Assembly: GCA_964606505.1 (NCBI GenBank)
Contig: CAZSGM010000007.1
Coordinates: 1-64,000, forward strand
DNA length: 64,000 nucleotides
DNA from: CAKVOD01 sp964606505
Lineage (GTDB): Bacteria > Bacillota > Clostridia > Christensenellales > UBA1242
Reading direction: 5' to 3'
The position numbers and the translations under genes are program-made. Positions 8,358-17,747 of the stretch are shown here, piece after piece (position 1 is the stretch's first letter; each line of letters starts with the position of its first letter). The notes below the pieces were generated by a model, which saw only the letters and a program-made list of their open reading frames with translations, was not told the DNA's origin and did no database searches.

Positions 8358-11300
8358 TTGTTTGACGATGACGATAAAGACGAAGAGTTTTTAAATGAAC
8401 CAATAGATGGGCAAATGTCAATCTTTGAACTTCCTTTAAACAACTCCAATGAAGATGACGAGGAAGAATTTGATAACAGTCCGGTAGAAGGGCAATATAG
8501 TTTGTTTGCCGATGAATACTTAAGTAATATAAGGACAGACAGTGATAAGGTAAGTAGTGTAAGACAAGAGCCTAAGAGTGTGTGCAATAAGTGTGAAGAA
8601 GATATAGATAACAGCCAAAGCGTAGTAGACGACTATACTTGCGACTTAAATGAGCAAGCGCAATACGAGCAAGAGGAAACTAGCGGAATAGATTATCAAC
8701 TTCCTAATGAGATAGATATACTAAAGACCGACGGCGGTTGGAATGAACTAAGTAGGCGTAAGAGCGATTTAGAGAAAGAACAAGATGAGTTATATAGCAA
8801 TGAGAGTGCTACAAACGAAATCGACGGCGGTACAAATGACGCTATGGATGTTGATTACGAAAATCAAGATACTAGCAATGACTACGAATTAGACATTGAG
8901 GATGAAGATAACCTAAGTAATGACGACAGTCTAAGTTATGGTGGCGACTTCAATTGTAGCGATTACAGCGATAGTAGTGATAACAGCAATAGTAGTAGTG
9001 ATTATAATAGTATCGGGGACGATTGCAGCAATAGCGAGAGTGGCGACAATACACTTAACGAAAGTTTGGAGCACGGGGTTGAGAGCGGGGAGCCATATGG
9101 TTGTAACGACGAAATCGACGGCGGTGAAAGTTTAGCGAGTGGCGAGAGTGAAAAGGCGCATAAAAGTGTGTGCAGTGATGTTTTTGCTGAAAGTGATAGT
9201 TTGAACACGATAAGAATAAAGACAGAGAAATCTAAGGAGCGTAAAAGTAATAATATGGATTACGAGAACACTGATATTAAAGGAAAGAAGCGAAACGACG
9301 GCGGGCATACCGATTATCGCATACAATCAATTGACGAAGTTTTGCATAACTCTATGATACCCTACAGTGAGTTTGTTTTGCTAGATAGGGCGTTGCCTAG
9401 AGTTGAGGACGGATTGAAGCCTGTTCAGCGCAGAATTTTGTATACTATGATTGAGCAGGGGCTTACGCCGGACAAACCTTTCCGCAAGTGTGCTAAGGTT
9501 GTTGGCGACTGTTTGGGTAAATACCACCCTCACGGCGATACGTCAGTTTATGACGCTATGGTTCGTATGGCGCAACCATATAATATGCGAGGCGTTCTTG
9601 TTCAAGGGCACGGGAACTTCGGTTCAATCGACGGAGATAGTGCCGCTGCTATGAGGTATACGGAGGCGAAACTTGCGCCGCTTGCACTTGAGTTACTGCG
9701 AGATATTGATAAAGACACTGTTAACTGGAGTTTTAACTTTGACGACTCACTCAAGGAACCTGACACGCTACCGGGGAGGTTCCCAAACTTACTCGTCAAT
9801 GGCGCTATGGGTATTGCCGTTGGGCTTGCGACAAACATTCCGCCGCACAACTTGAACGAGGTTATCGACGGGGTGGTCGCGCTAATTGAACACCCTAACA
9901 TTCCGCTCAAGGATATGATGAAAATCATCAAGGGACCCGACTTTCCGACAGGCGGCATAATTTCAACCGACGAACTTTATCAGGCGTACGAGACGGGGCG
10001 CGGGAAAATAACTATTAGGGCAAAAACTGCCTTTGAGGATGCGGGTGCAGGTAAAACTAACATAGTTATTAGCGAAATTCCTTACCAGAAAAATAAGGCT
10101 TCACTGCTTGCAAAAATTGCAGACATTAGAGAAGATAAAAAGGGTGTTTTGCTTGGGATACAAGACATCAAAGACGAGTCCGACCGAAAGGGTATGCGCG
10201 CTGTTATAACAGTTAAGGCAGGCTACGACGCTTCAGATATTTTAAAACTACTGTTTAAGTATAGCGACTTGCAGTCAAGTTTTGGTATCAATATGGTTGC
10301 GATTGCGGACGGCAAGCCAAAGCAACTAAGTTTAATGCAAATTTTGAAATACTATCTAAACTATCAAGTAGAGATAATTGTTCGCCGCACCAAGTTTGAT
10401 TTAAACAACGCGAAAGAAAGGTTGCACATCTTAGAGGGGTTGCACATTGCAATTGTTAACATTGACGAGGTCGTGCAGATAATTAAGACGAGCAAGTCGA
10501 CGACTGAGGCAAAACAGCGTCTGCGTGAGCGCTTCTTGCTTTCTGAAAAACAGGCACAGGCAATTTTGGATATGCGTTTGGCGCGTCTAACAAGTTTGGA
10601 GGTCTACAAAATTGAGCAAGAAATGCAACAATTGCGCGAGTTAATCGAGAAGTTGACTGCCATTCTCAATTCAAAGAAACTGCAACTTGAGACAATAAAG
10701 ACGGAACTTCTTGAGATTAAGCGCCGCCACAGTATGCCTAGAGCGACAAAAATTGTTAAGGCGTTTGAGGAAATCGACGTTGATAGTATCTTAGAGGCAA
10801 ACAAAGTGGTCGAGGATACCTATGTTGCGCTTACTTATGGCGGGACAATTAAGAGAATGCAGCCTAAACACTACGAGACGACAGTTAAGGAGTTTAGCCC
10901 AACGCTTACCGAAAGCGAACTTAACTACAACATTATAAAAACAACAACTGATAAGTCGCTTGTTGCGTTCACAAACAAGGGTAACGCGGTCAAAATTCCT
11001 GTTGAGTCGCTAAAAGAAGTTAAATGGCGCGATAAGGGCGCAACGCTCCGCTCAATTTGTAAGGAACTCGACGTCGACGAAAAGTTTGTTGCGATGTTTG
11101 AAGTGGATGACAAGAGTAACGACGAGCTGCTGTTTGTTACAAAGCAAGGTATGTCAAAGCGTACGCTGCTTAATAAGTATGCCGTTTCAAAGCAGATTTA
11201 TGTTGCAATCAAACTTAAAGAGGGTGACGCGCTTGTGAGCGTTTGCAAAGTGATAAAAGGCGAAACGCTTTTGATGGTTACAAAGCAAGGTATGGCACTT

Positions 11301-11714
11301 AATTGCGACGTTGAGGACATAGCCGTACTTGAAAGAGTTAGCCAAGGCGCAAAAGCAATGTCTGTCAATAAGGGCGACAACATTTGTTACGCTGGCTCAA
11401 TCCCTATGATTGGAGAACTTGTTTTGGCGACGCAGAAAGGGTTTGGCAAGCGTATTAATCTGGGCAACATTGAACTGGGCAAGAAGGCAAATAAGGGAAC
11501 AAAAGTTTTTGCTATGATTGAAAACGACAGTATAGTTTTTGCCGATGTTTCAAATACTAACTCGCTTTACGCAGTCAAATTTAGCGGGAACAGTGAGTTT
11601 GCTAAACGCGAGTTGAGAGAGTTTTTCCTTGATAGCAAGAAGGGCAAGGGTAAGAGTTTGTCCATAAATAAAAACGGCGACAAAATAAATATTGTTTATA
11701 AATTCAACTCGTAA
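8358..11714 (+). CDS. parC: DNA topoisomerase IV subunit A with long acidic N-terminal extension
   Basis: This is the DNA-breaking subunit that partners ParE. The 1118 residues are far longer than the usual ~750-800. Residues 1 to about 317 form a low-complexity, strongly acidic segment rich in Asp, Glu, Ser and Asn, with four short DGG-containing repeats. The catalytic core starts near residue 320 (IQSIDEVLHNSMIPYSEFVL). It contains the winged-helix stretch KCAKVVGDCLGKYHPHGD, the active-site tyrosine at residue 434 (AAMRYTEAKL) and FPNLLVNGAMGIAVGLATNI, and ends in the beta-pinwheel repeats. The start is TTG at 8358 behind GGGAGA. The frame is continuous, so the extension is translated unless an internal start (for example the ATG near 9255) is used. 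GyrA is the alternative assignment. Confidence 0.85.
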   Translation: MFDDDDKDEEFLNEPIDGQMSIFELPLNNSNEDDEEEFDNSPVEGQYSLFADEYLSNIRTDSDKVSSVRQEPKSVCNKCEEDIDNSQSVVDDYTCDLNEQAQYEQEETSGIDYQLPNEIDILKTDGGWNELSRRKSDLEKEQDELYSNESATNEIDGGTNDAMDVDYENQDTSNDYELDIEDEDNLSNDDSLSYGGDFNCSDYSDSSDNSNSSSDYNSIGDDCSNSESGDNTLNESLEHGVESGEPYGCNDEIDGGESLASGESEKAHKSVCSDVFAESDSLNTIRIKTEKSKERKSNNMDYENTDIKGKKRNDGGHTDYRIQSIDEVLHNSMIPYSEFVLLDRALPRVEDGLKPVQRRILYTMIEQGLTPDKPFRKCAKVVGDCLGKYHPHGDTSVYDAMVRMAQPYNMRGVLVQGHGNFGSIDGDSAAAMRYTEAKLAPLALELLRDIDKDTVNWSFNFDDSLKEPDTLPGRFPNLLVNGAMGIAVGLATNIPPHNLNEVIDGVVALIEHPNIPLKDMMKIIKGPDFPTGGIISTDELYQAYETGRGKITIRAKTAFEDAGAGKTNIVISEIPYQKNKASLLAKIADIREDKKGVLLGIQDIKDESDRKGMRAVITVKAGYDASDILKLLFKYSDLQSSFGINMVAIADGKPKQLSLMQILKYYLNYQVEIIVRRTKFDLNNAKERLHILEGLHIAIVNIDEVVQIIKTSKSTTEAKQRLRERFLLSEKQAQAILDMRLARLTSLEVYKIEQEMQQLRELIEKLTAILNSKKLQLETIKTELLEIKRRHSMPRATKIVKAFEEIDVDSILEANKVVEDTYVALTYGGTIKRMQPKHYETTVKEFSPTLTESELNYNIIKTTTDKSLVAFTNKGNAVKIPVESLKEVKWRDKGATLRSICKELDVDEKFVAMFEVDDKSNDELLFVTKQGMSKRTLLNKYAVSKQIYVAIKLKEGDALVSVCKVIKGETLLMVTKQGMALNCDVEDIAVLERVSQGAKAMSVNKGDNICYAGSIPMIGELVLATQKGFGKRINLGNIELGKKANKGTKVFAMIENDSIVFADVSNTNSLYAVKFSGNSEFAKRELREFFLDSKKGKGKSLSINKNGDKINIVYKFNS

Positions 11715-11850
11715 ATGGGTGCAGATTTGTATGCGTTTCGTGAAAAATGTCGAATAAATACGTAAATTGCGTTTAAATGCTTTTGTTTTAAATTTTGAAT
11801 GTGTTAAAATTAAACGCAATGATTTGCAAATAATATTAAATGGAGTATTT

Positions 11851-13248
11851 ATGGACGGAGTTTTACAAAAGTATGACGTTGTCATAATTGGGGGAGGAAT
11901 TGGCGGCATTATGACCGCTTACAAATTGAGCAAACAAAACAGCAAACTCAAAATTTTGCTGCTTGAAAAGGGGAACGACCTTGCAGATAGAAAGTGCCCA
12001 CTTATTACCGCAAACAAGGGTAAGGGCGGCTGCCTAAAGTGCCCAAATTGCGCAATTATGAGCGGAATGGCGGGCGCGGGCGCGTTTAGCGACGGGAAAT
12101 ATGTTATCGGAACCGAGTATGGCGGTTGGCTAACTGATTTTCTGCCGCAAGAAACAGTTTTATCGTACATCAAACAGGCGGACGATGTTCTTGTCGAGTT
12201 TGGTGCAACTACAAAGGTTTTTCAACCAAACGACGAACTCAAGCGCGAGTGCTTGCAGTATGATTTACACTTAAAACAAACCGAGCTTAAACATCTTGGT
12301 ACGGATAACAACTATTACACAATGCTAAAGTTGATTGACTACCTAAAGACAAAAGTAACCATTTTGACTAAGGCAAAGGTGTTTGATGTTGATAAAAACA
12401 CAAACACGGTGTTATTTAATTACCAAAACACCGAAGTTTCAGTTGTCGGTAAGCACATTGTGTTTGCAGTCGGCAGAGCAGGGAGCCAAGACTTTAGAGG
12501 CTGGTGCGATAAAAACGGAGTTGAGTGCAACAATAATCAGGTTGACCTTGGCGTGCGCGTTGAGTTGCCTGCAATTATTTGGGAGAAGTTTAGTAAGAAG
12601 ATTTACGAGCCAAAGGTTTGGTATCGCACAAAAGCTTACGGCGACGTTGTGCGTATGTTTTGCTTTAACGAGCGCGGACATGTTGTTATGGAAAACACGG
12701 ATAGTGTCCTAACAATTAACGGACACAGTTACGCGCAGGAAGATAAGAAAACAAAGAATAGTAACTTTGCGTTGCTTTCAACTAGTACTTTTACGCAGCC
12801 GTTTAAGGCGCCAATTGAGTACGCAAGGTATGTTGCCTCGCTCGCAAACAAAATTAGCGGCGGTAGTGTGCTCGTGCAAAGGTTTGGCGACCTTGTAAAA
12901 GGCAGAAGGACAACTCCTGAAAGGTTAAAAGAGTCAACAACGGTACCAACCCTTGATGCAGTTCCAGGGGATTTGGCGCTTTGTATGCCAAAAAGACAAC
13001 TCGACAACATCGTCGAAACAATTTACGCGCTTGACAAAATCGCCCCCGGCACGGCAAACATGGACACACTTTTGTATGGAATTGAGTGTAAGTACTATGC
13101 GACACGCCCTGAAACAGACGACTTTGAAATTAAAGGGTGCAAAAACATTTACGCAATCGGCGATGGTGGCGGCTTCACTCGTAGTTTGAGCCACGCAGCT
13201 GCACATGGCTTGTATATTGCGGATAAAATTTTAAATACAAACAAGTAA
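11851..13248 (+). CDS. FAD-dependent dehydrogenase of the COG2509 type
   Basis: The 465-residue flavoprotein has an N-terminal Rossmann motif GGGIGG at residues 14-19. A Cys-containing stretch follows (GGCLKCPNCAIMSG then GAGAFSDGKY), a hallmark of the uncharacterised FAD-dependent dehydrogenases of COG2509. A second nucleotide-contact segment, IVFAVGRAGS, lies mid-protein, and the C-terminus IYAIGDGGGFTRSLSHAAAHG is the FAD-closing motif. The substrate is not known for the family. I place the start at 11851, where GGAG lies 5 nt upstream; a longer frame to 11767 has no ribosome site. A -10-like TAAAAT lies about 40 nt upstream. The next gene is 32 nt downstream and may be cotranscribed. Confidence 0.85.
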   Translation: MDGVLQKYDVVIIGGGIGGIMTAYKLSKQNSKLKILLLEKGNDLADRKCPLITANKGKGGCLKCPNCAIMSGMAGAGAFSDGKYVIGTEYGGWLTDFLPQETVLSYIKQADDVLVEFGATTKVFQPNDELKRECLQYDLHLKQTELKHLGTDNNYYTMLKLIDYLKTKVTILTKAKVFDVDKNTNTVLFNYQNTEVSVVGKHIVFAVGRAGSQDFRGWCDKNGVECNNNQVDLGVRVELPAIIWEKFSKKIYEPKVWYRTKAYGDVVRMFCFNERGHVVMENTDSVLTINGHSYAQEDKKTKNSNFALLSTSTFTQPFKAPIEYARYVASLANKISGGSVLVQRFGDLVKGRRTTPERLKESTTVPTLDAVPGDLALCMPKRQLDNIVETIYALDKIAPGTANMDTLLYGIECKYYATRPETDDFEIKGCKNIYAIGDGGGFTRSLSHAAAHGLYIADKILNTNK

Positions 13249-13280
13249 CAATTGTTGCTTGTTCTCAGTTTGAGGTGTTA

Positions 13281-14576
13281 ATGAGAATAAAAATAAAAAA
13301 CGCAACGCTGCTTGATTTAGAAGAAGAAACAACCAAAATCGGGCAAACAGTTTGCGTAGAAAATGGGATAATCACTTTTGTCGGCGACGACAACAGCCTG
13401 TTTGCGGTTTCGTTTGCTTTTGATAGAGAGATAGACTTCAATGGCGATGTTTTGCTGGCAGGTTTTGTAAATGCGCACGCGCATAATGCGATGACGCTTT
13501 TTAGGGGGCTTAAAGACGATGTTGCGCTTGACGAGTGGTTGTACGATAATATGTTGGTTATTGAAAAGAATTTAACACCTGAAGATGTTTACTATGGGAC
13601 AGTTTTGGGGCTGCTTGAGGGCATTAAGAGCGGTATAACCACAAATTTGGACGCTTACTTTTTCAATGAGGAGATTGTTAGGGCGAATGTAGATGTTGGT
13701 ACGCGAGTTGTTTGTGCAGTGGACGCAACAGCCAATGAAAATCCGGATAGAAGAGCATTTTTAGAAAAGAGCCTCAAAAACTTGCAGAGTAAGTTTAATT
13801 GCGATAGGGTGGGCTACATTGGTTATGCGCATTCTATTTACACAATGGATGAGCAGCAACTGGAGGATACTTTGCTCTTTGCAAATGACTTTAAACTCAA
13901 TCTCCACATTCATTTGGCTGAAACTTTGAATGAGGTGGGCGAGTGTTATTCAAAAAGGAACAAAACCCCTGTTCAATACTTAGAAGAGATTGGCTTTTTT
14001 GAACGCCCGTGCCTGCTCGCACACGCAATTCACATTGATAAGGATGACTACATTATTTTGCAGCAGCATGATGTTTCCATTGCGCATTGTCCTGCAAGCA
14101 ACCTAAAACTTGGCAGCGGTTTTGCGCCAGTTTACGGATATATGCAGAATGGTATTAATGTTTGCTTAGGGACGGATGGACCGGCGTCAAATAATTCAAT
14201 CAATATGTTTAGAGAGATATATTTGGCGGCGACATTACAAAAGGCGGTTTACAGCGACTCAACAGCAATTGGCGCGTATCAAGCGCTTAAAATGGCAACG
14301 ATAAACGGGGCAAAGGCGCTAGGGTTCAATAACGTTGGGCTGGTAAAAGAGGGGTACAAGGCTGATTTAATTAGAATAAGTTTCAATGATGTCAATATGC
14401 AGCCTGTCAATAACTATGTTTCAAGCGTCGTTTATTCCTGCAATCCAAGTAACGTTACAATGACGATGGTAAATGGGGAAATCATTTACGAAAATGGGAA
14501 GTTTATGAACGGAATAAATGTTGAAGAAATAATAAAAAAATGTCAAAACGCGCTCGCTAGGCTGAAAAAAAGTTAA
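13281..14576 (+). CDS. Amidohydrolase, MTA/SAH deaminase-like (TRZ/ATZ family)
   Basis: The 431-residue metal-dependent hydrolase belongs to the family that deaminates S-adenosylhomocysteine, methylthioadenosine and related compounds in the cytosol. The metal site is visible: NAHAHNAMTLFRG (H66 and H68), HIHLAET, AHAIHI and the aspartate in LGTDGPASNNSINMF. The last motif is typical of the MtaD/SsnA group. The ATG at 13281 follows a GAGGTG site; a GTG at 13275 in the same frame is less likely. No methionine-salvage or purine genes lie nearby, so the exact substrate is undetermined. Confidence 0.8.
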   Translation: MRIKIKNATLLDLEEETTKIGQTVCVENGIITFVGDDNSLFAVSFAFDREIDFNGDVLLAGFVNAHAHNAMTLFRGLKDDVALDEWLYDNMLVIEKNLTPEDVYYGTVLGLLEGIKSGITTNLDAYFFNEEIVRANVDVGTRVVCAVDATANENPDRRAFLEKSLKNLQSKFNCDRVGYIGYAHSIYTMDEQQLEDTLLFANDFKLNLHIHLAETLNEVGECYSKRNKTPVQYLEEIGFFERPCLLAHAIHIDKDDYIILQQHDVSIAHCPASNLKLGSGFAPVYGYMQNGINVCLGTDGPASNNSINMFREIYLAATLQKAVYSDSTAIGAYQALKMATINGAKALGFNNVGLVKEGYKADLIRISFNDVNMQPVNNYVSSVVYSCNPSNVTMTMVNGEIIYENGKFMNGINVEEIIKKCQNALARLKKS

Positions 14577-14669
14577 TATATGGCTAAAAAATCAAATTTT
14601 GAGCGCAATTTACTTGCCAAAAGTTGTTTATTTTTGGTAAACTATTATAGTTTGTTAATGAGGTGAAAA

Positions 14670-15200
14670 ATGCAAATAGAAATTTTGTCAAAAGATTATA
14701 ACATCAGCGAAAAGTTAAAAACAATTATCGCTAAGAAAATAGAAAAATTGGATAGATACTTCAACGACGAGGCTCAAGCTCAAGTTTATTGCAAATTTGA
14801 AAACGGGCTTTATAAAATGGAAGTAACAGTTAAGGATAAATATGCTTTCTTTAGAAGTGAAGTTGCAAGCGACAATATGTACGTAAACATCGACACTGCG
14901 CTTTCTAAAATTGAAAGACAGATTTATAAAAACAGAGACAAGCTTAAGGACAAATTCAAAAAGACTTCATTTGAGGTTGAAGAATTTGAATTCTTGGCTG
15001 ACGAACCAGTGGTTGCAGCAAGCAAGATTGCTAGAGTTAAAAAGTTTGAACTCGTTCCTACAACAGTAGAGGATGCGATTGACAGCCTTGAACTTACTGA
15101 CCACGACTTCTACGTATTTATGAATGCAGAGACTGGAAAGGTTAACGTTGTTTACCGCAGACGCGACAACAACTACGGACACATTGAACTTGATTATTAG
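14670..15200 (+). CDS. hpf: Long-form ribosome hibernation promoting factor
   Basis: Hpf binds the decoding region of the 30S subunit and, in the long form, pairs two 70S ribosomes into inactive 100S dimers. The protein has 176 residues. The N-terminal S30AE domain starts MQIEILSKDYNISEKLK. The C-terminal dimerisation domain from about residue 125 ends in FYVFMNAETGKVNVVYRRRDNNYG, the family signature. GAGGTG precedes the ATG by 5 nt. The gene is probably transcribed with the next one, 20 nt downstream. Confidence 0.95.
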   Translation: MQIEILSKDYNISEKLKTIIAKKIEKLDRYFNDEAQAQVYCKFENGLYKMEVTVKDKYAFFRSEVASDNMYVNIDTALSKIERQIYKNRDKLKDKFKKTSFEVEEFEFLADEPVVAASKIARVKKFELVPTTVEDAIDSLELTDHDFYVFMNAETGKVNVVYRRRDNNYGHIELDY

Positions 15201-15220
15201 TTGCAAATTTGGAGGGCAAA

Positions 15221-15928
15221 ATGGCGGACTATAATGAAATTTTTGACATTCTAAAAAAAGAACGTCAAGATTTGTTTGCTAAATTGAAAGAAAAGAAAAA
15301 TTTGCAGCAGCAGGAATATGAGGAAATTAAAAACTTCAGTGAAAAGACCAAGGAGCGCTACAGCCAGTATTACGACGCAATAAACAATGAAATTGGCAAC
15401 CTTAATGCCAATATGTCAAAGTATCAAGACGAATTGTTTGTTGGTGGCTTCATAGATATTCAAAAGTTCACTAACGAGGTTTGCACGCTTTTATCGCAGA
15501 GGACAAGTTTTGAGTGGGAAATTTTGGCGATTGCGTTCACATACAAAAAGCGCAAAAAGGGCGTTTTTGGGCTTCAGCTGATTGATACGGACGCAAACAT
15601 TATTGCAGTTGCTAAAAAGGATGTTTTTTCTGAAGATTTGACAAGGGCGATATTCGGGCAAAAGGATTGGCTAAATAACAATCAAGCAATGATGGCGTTC
15701 CTTGAGCACGTTAAGCGCGGCGACATTGTTTTGTTGCACATCGTTGAAAGGGAAAACGACAAAGAGAAACTGCTAAACTTGTTTGAAAGCGGATTTAATG
15801 GCGACTTTGATAGGTATCTATTGAGGTTCGACCTTTACTATAACGATAAAAACCCAACGAATAAGTATCCATTTTTGCAGGATTATTTGGATAGTTATGT
15901 GTTTGAAAAACTACTTAATAAAAAATAA
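15221..15928 (+). CDS. Hypothetical protein with N-terminal coiled coil
   Basis: I do not recognise this 235-residue protein. Residues ~5-70 are charged and heptad-like (KKERQDLFAKLKEKKNLQQQ begins it), predicting a coiled coil. The rest looks globular and cytosolic, with no signal peptide or membrane segment. GGAGG lies 5 nt before the ATG at 15221. It starts just after hpf, so a link with translation or stress is possible but unproven. Confidence 0.6.
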   Translation: MADYNEIFDILKKERQDLFAKLKEKKNLQQQEYEEIKNFSEKTKERYSQYYDAINNEIGNLNANMSKYQDELFVGGFIDIQKFTNEVCTLLSQRTSFEWEILAIAFTYKKRKKGVFGLQLIDTDANIIAVAKKDVFSEDLTRAIFGQKDWLNNNQAMMAFLEHVKRGDIVLLHIVERENDKEKLLNLFESGFNGDFDRYLLRFDLYYNDKNPTNKYPFLQDYLDSYVFEKLLNKK

Positions 15929-15985
15929 CTAAACATTTTGCAGGTAAAACATTTAGTTAGTAAATAAAGGTTAATAATTATAATG

Positions 15986-16010
15986 AAAAAAGCACAAATA
16001 TGTGCTTTTA
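15986..16010 (-). terminator. Short hairpin terminator of the small minus-strand gene
   Basis: AAAGCACA and TGTGCTTT pair around a short loop. On the minus strand the stem is followed by a run of T. It lies 3 nt past the stop of the 44-residue gene and could also stop plus-strand transcription. Confidence 0.7.
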
Positions 16011-16012
16011 TC

Positions 16013-16147
16013 TTATAGTTTTTCAACTTGTTTTTTGAGTTCTTGCTTACCTTTTTGTACTGCCTTTTGAATTGGCTCACAAGATTGAGTTAGGAATGCT
16101 CCAAATACCATTCCAACCATCATTCCAAGAATTAAACTCTCTTTCAT
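16013..16147 (-). CDS. 44-residue small membrane-associated protein, YtxH-like
   Basis: The ATG (complement of 16145-16147) follows a strong AGGAGGC site, and the frame of 44 codons ends at TAA beside its own terminator. The first ~20 residues are hydrophobic (LILGMMVGMVFGAFLTQ) and form one membrane helix. They are followed by a Lys/Gln-rich amphipathic tail (IQKAVQKGKQELKKQVEKL). This build resembles very small YtxH-type proteins of Firmicutes. Function unknown. The ribosome site and terminator support it being real. Confidence 0.65.
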   Translation of the reverse strand: MKESLILGMMVGMVFGAFLTQSCEPIQKAVQKGKQELKKQVEKL

Positions 16148-16232
16148 AGTTGCCTCCTATAATTGAAGCGTGTGGCTTCATAATAGTATTTGTAATTTTA
16201 GTTGATTTATTAGAAAAATAAAAGGAAATTTT

Positions 16233-16769
16233 ATGAAAAATATTGTAGTAAATTTTTTTGGTGCCCCAGGGGCGGGGAAGTCCACAGCAATGGCATACGT
16301 TTTTGCTCATTTAAAAATGCGCGGGATAAATTGCGAAATGGCGCCCGAGTTTGCAAAGGAACTGTTTTTTGAGGATAACCAAACTGCCTTTGGAAACCAA
16401 GTTTACATTTTAGGCAACCAATACTATAGGATTAGTAGGTTGCTTAACCAAGTTGACGTGATTATAACCGACGCGCCAGTGTTTGTTAGCGTTTATTATA
16501 ACTCTCTCACGCACGCAAAGGACGAGTTCAACCAATACGTTGTTGAAGCAGCAAAGGGATTTAACAACAAAAACTACTACTTAAAACGCGTTGTTGAGTA
16601 CGACTCAAATGGTCGCCACCAAACGGAAGACCAAGCAAACGAGGTTGGCGAAACGTTGCTTTCACTGTTTGAAAAGTATGGGATTGAGTACGAGTTTGCT
16701 AGTTCACTCCCTGAGTCGCTTGATAAAATTGTCGACGACATTGTAAAAGCAGTCAATGAGGCGGATTAG
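16233..16769 (+). CDS. P-loop ATPase/kinase, NadR-kinase-like (AAA_28)
   Basis: The 178-residue protein has Walker A GAPGAGKST at residues 10-18. APEFAKELFFED and QVYILGNQYYRISRL follow, then a Walker B-like VDVIITDAP. This order matches the ribosylnicotinamide-kinase-like P-loop group (AAA_28), which is also common in phages. The C-terminal part could be a lid region. AAAGGAAAT precedes the ATG. Substrate unknown. It stands alone between a small minus-strand gene and ruvX, with no NAD-pathway neighbours. Confidence 0.65.
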   Translation: MKNIVVNFFGAPGAGKSTAMAYVFAHLKMRGINCEMAPEFAKELFFEDNQTAFGNQVYILGNQYYRISRLLNQVDVIITDAPVFVSVYYNSLTHAKDEFNQYVVEAAKGFNNKNYYLKRVVEYDSNGRHQTEDQANEVGETLLSLFEKYGIEYEFASSLPESLDKIVDDIVKAVNEAD

Positions 16770-16931
16770 GTGGCTTGGCTAGGAATATGCGAAAAATGCG
16801 TTGTAATTGCTAGCAAATTCGCATATTTATCATTAAATGACAAATAATAACATATAGGCGTTAATTTGTATCGCAAAATATTTGTTTTTTTTGAAGATTT
16901 GTGATATAATAATGATAGTGGCAGGCAAATA

Positions 16932-17345
16932 ATGAAAAAAATGGGTGTTGATTTAGGACGAGTTCGTATTGGAATTGCACTTTCCGATGCGTTAAACATC
17001 TTTGCTTTCGCTCTAGAGACTTACAAACGCAGGACTTTGAAAGAGGATTTGGAGCATTTGGCGAAGATTGCAAACGATAACGATGTTGATACTATCGTGT
17101 TTGGGTTACCGTTAAATATGGACGGGACGCAGGGAGAAAAGTGTCAAGAAACTTACGAATTTGTAGATAACTTGAAAAAGTATACCGATAAAAATATCGT
17201 GTTTCAAGACGAAAGATTGACAACCGTTAGTGCCGAAAAAATGTTGATTGATGCAAATGTTTCGCGTCAAGGCAGAAAGCAGGTCATCGACAAGATTGCA
17301 GCCACGTTTATTCTGCAAAGTTATTTAGACAAAAAAAGTTTATAG
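16932..17345 (+). CDS. ruvX: YqgF/RuvX pre-16S rRNA nuclease
   Basis: This RNase H-fold protein processes the 5' end of 16S rRNA and was originally proposed as a Holliday junction resolvase. The 137 residues start MKKMGVDLGRVRIGIALSD, which holds the first catalytic Asp. FQDERLTTVSAEKML and IDKIAATFILQSYLD are the family blocks. The ribosome site is weak (GGCAGG), and an ATG at 16941 is an alternative start. A TATAAT lies about 20 nt upstream. The DUF1292 gene follows 9 nt later, as in many Firmicutes. Confidence 0.93.
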   Translation: MKKMGVDLGRVRIGIALSDALNIFAFALETYKRRTLKEDLEHLAKIANDNDVDTIVFGLPLNMDGTQGEKCQETYEFVDNLKKYTDKNIVFQDERLTTVSAEKMLIDANVSRQGRKQVIDKIAATFILQSYLDKKSL

Positions 17346-17354
17346 GAGTTTATT

Positions 17355-17663
17355 ATGGAAAAGAATGCAATTGAAAGATTATTGGACGAAAACGACCTAG
17401 GGACAATCGTTCTTTATGACGAAAACGACAAGGAAGTTGAGTTTGAACAAATTGCGATTATTCCTTACGAAAACGAGGTTTATGCAATTTTAAAGCCAGT
17501 TAAGGAGATGGAAGGCGTTGCTGACGACGAAGCAATTGTATTCCTGTTGGATGCAGACGAAGAATCTGAAGATGTTTTGTCTGTTGTTGAAGATGACGCA
17601 ATTATTGACGCAGTTTTTGACGCGTACTATAAATTGTTGGACGAAGACGAAAATAATGACTAA
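17355..17663 (+). CDS. yrzB: YrzB-type DUF1292 protein
   Basis: This acidic cytosolic protein of 102 residues has the DUF1292 pattern: TIVLYDENDKEVEFEQIAII, then a central YAILKP, then an acidic C-terminal half. In Firmicutes it habitually follows ruvX, and the 9-nt gap here implies the same operon. Its biochemical role is unknown. GGAG lies 7 nt before the ATG. Confidence 0.85.
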   Translation: MEKNAIERLLDENDLGTIVLYDENDKEVEFEQIAIIPYENEVYAILKPVKEMEGVADDEAIVFLLDADEESEDVLSVVEDDAIIDAVFDAYYKLLDEDENND

Positions 17664-17668
17664 ATCGC

Positions 17669-17697
17669 TTGACAAAATCATATTTATATGATAGAAT
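17669..17697 (+). promoter_or_regulatory. Consensus sigma-A promoter of the rimP-nusA operon
   Basis: A perfect TTGACA (17669-17674) is separated by 17 nt from TAGAAT (17692-17697), just beyond the yrzB stop. It drives the leader hairpin and the rimP-nusA-infB operon. Confidence 0.8.
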
Positions 17698-17713
17698 ACA
17701 AGTGTTATGATGT

Positions 17714-17747
17714 AAAATTGAGAGTGGCCGGTGCCACTCTCAATTTT
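17714..17747 (+). promoter_or_regulatory. Perfect 15-bp hairpin in the rimP-nusA leader
   Basis: AAAATTGAGAGTGGC and its exact complement pair around the tetraloop CGGT. The hairpin is followed by ATAAGGGAGAA, the rimP ribosome site. It lies ~10 nt after the predicted transcription start. The 3' arm ends in TTTT, so it could act as an attenuator or a weak terminator. NusA could feed back on it. Confidence 0.65.

Noticed and set aside
6174..11714. Calling the topoisomerase pair gyrB-gyrA
   Set aside because: ATPase-domain blocks follow ParE, and dnaA/recF are not nearby. Not excluded, but ParE-ParC fits better.
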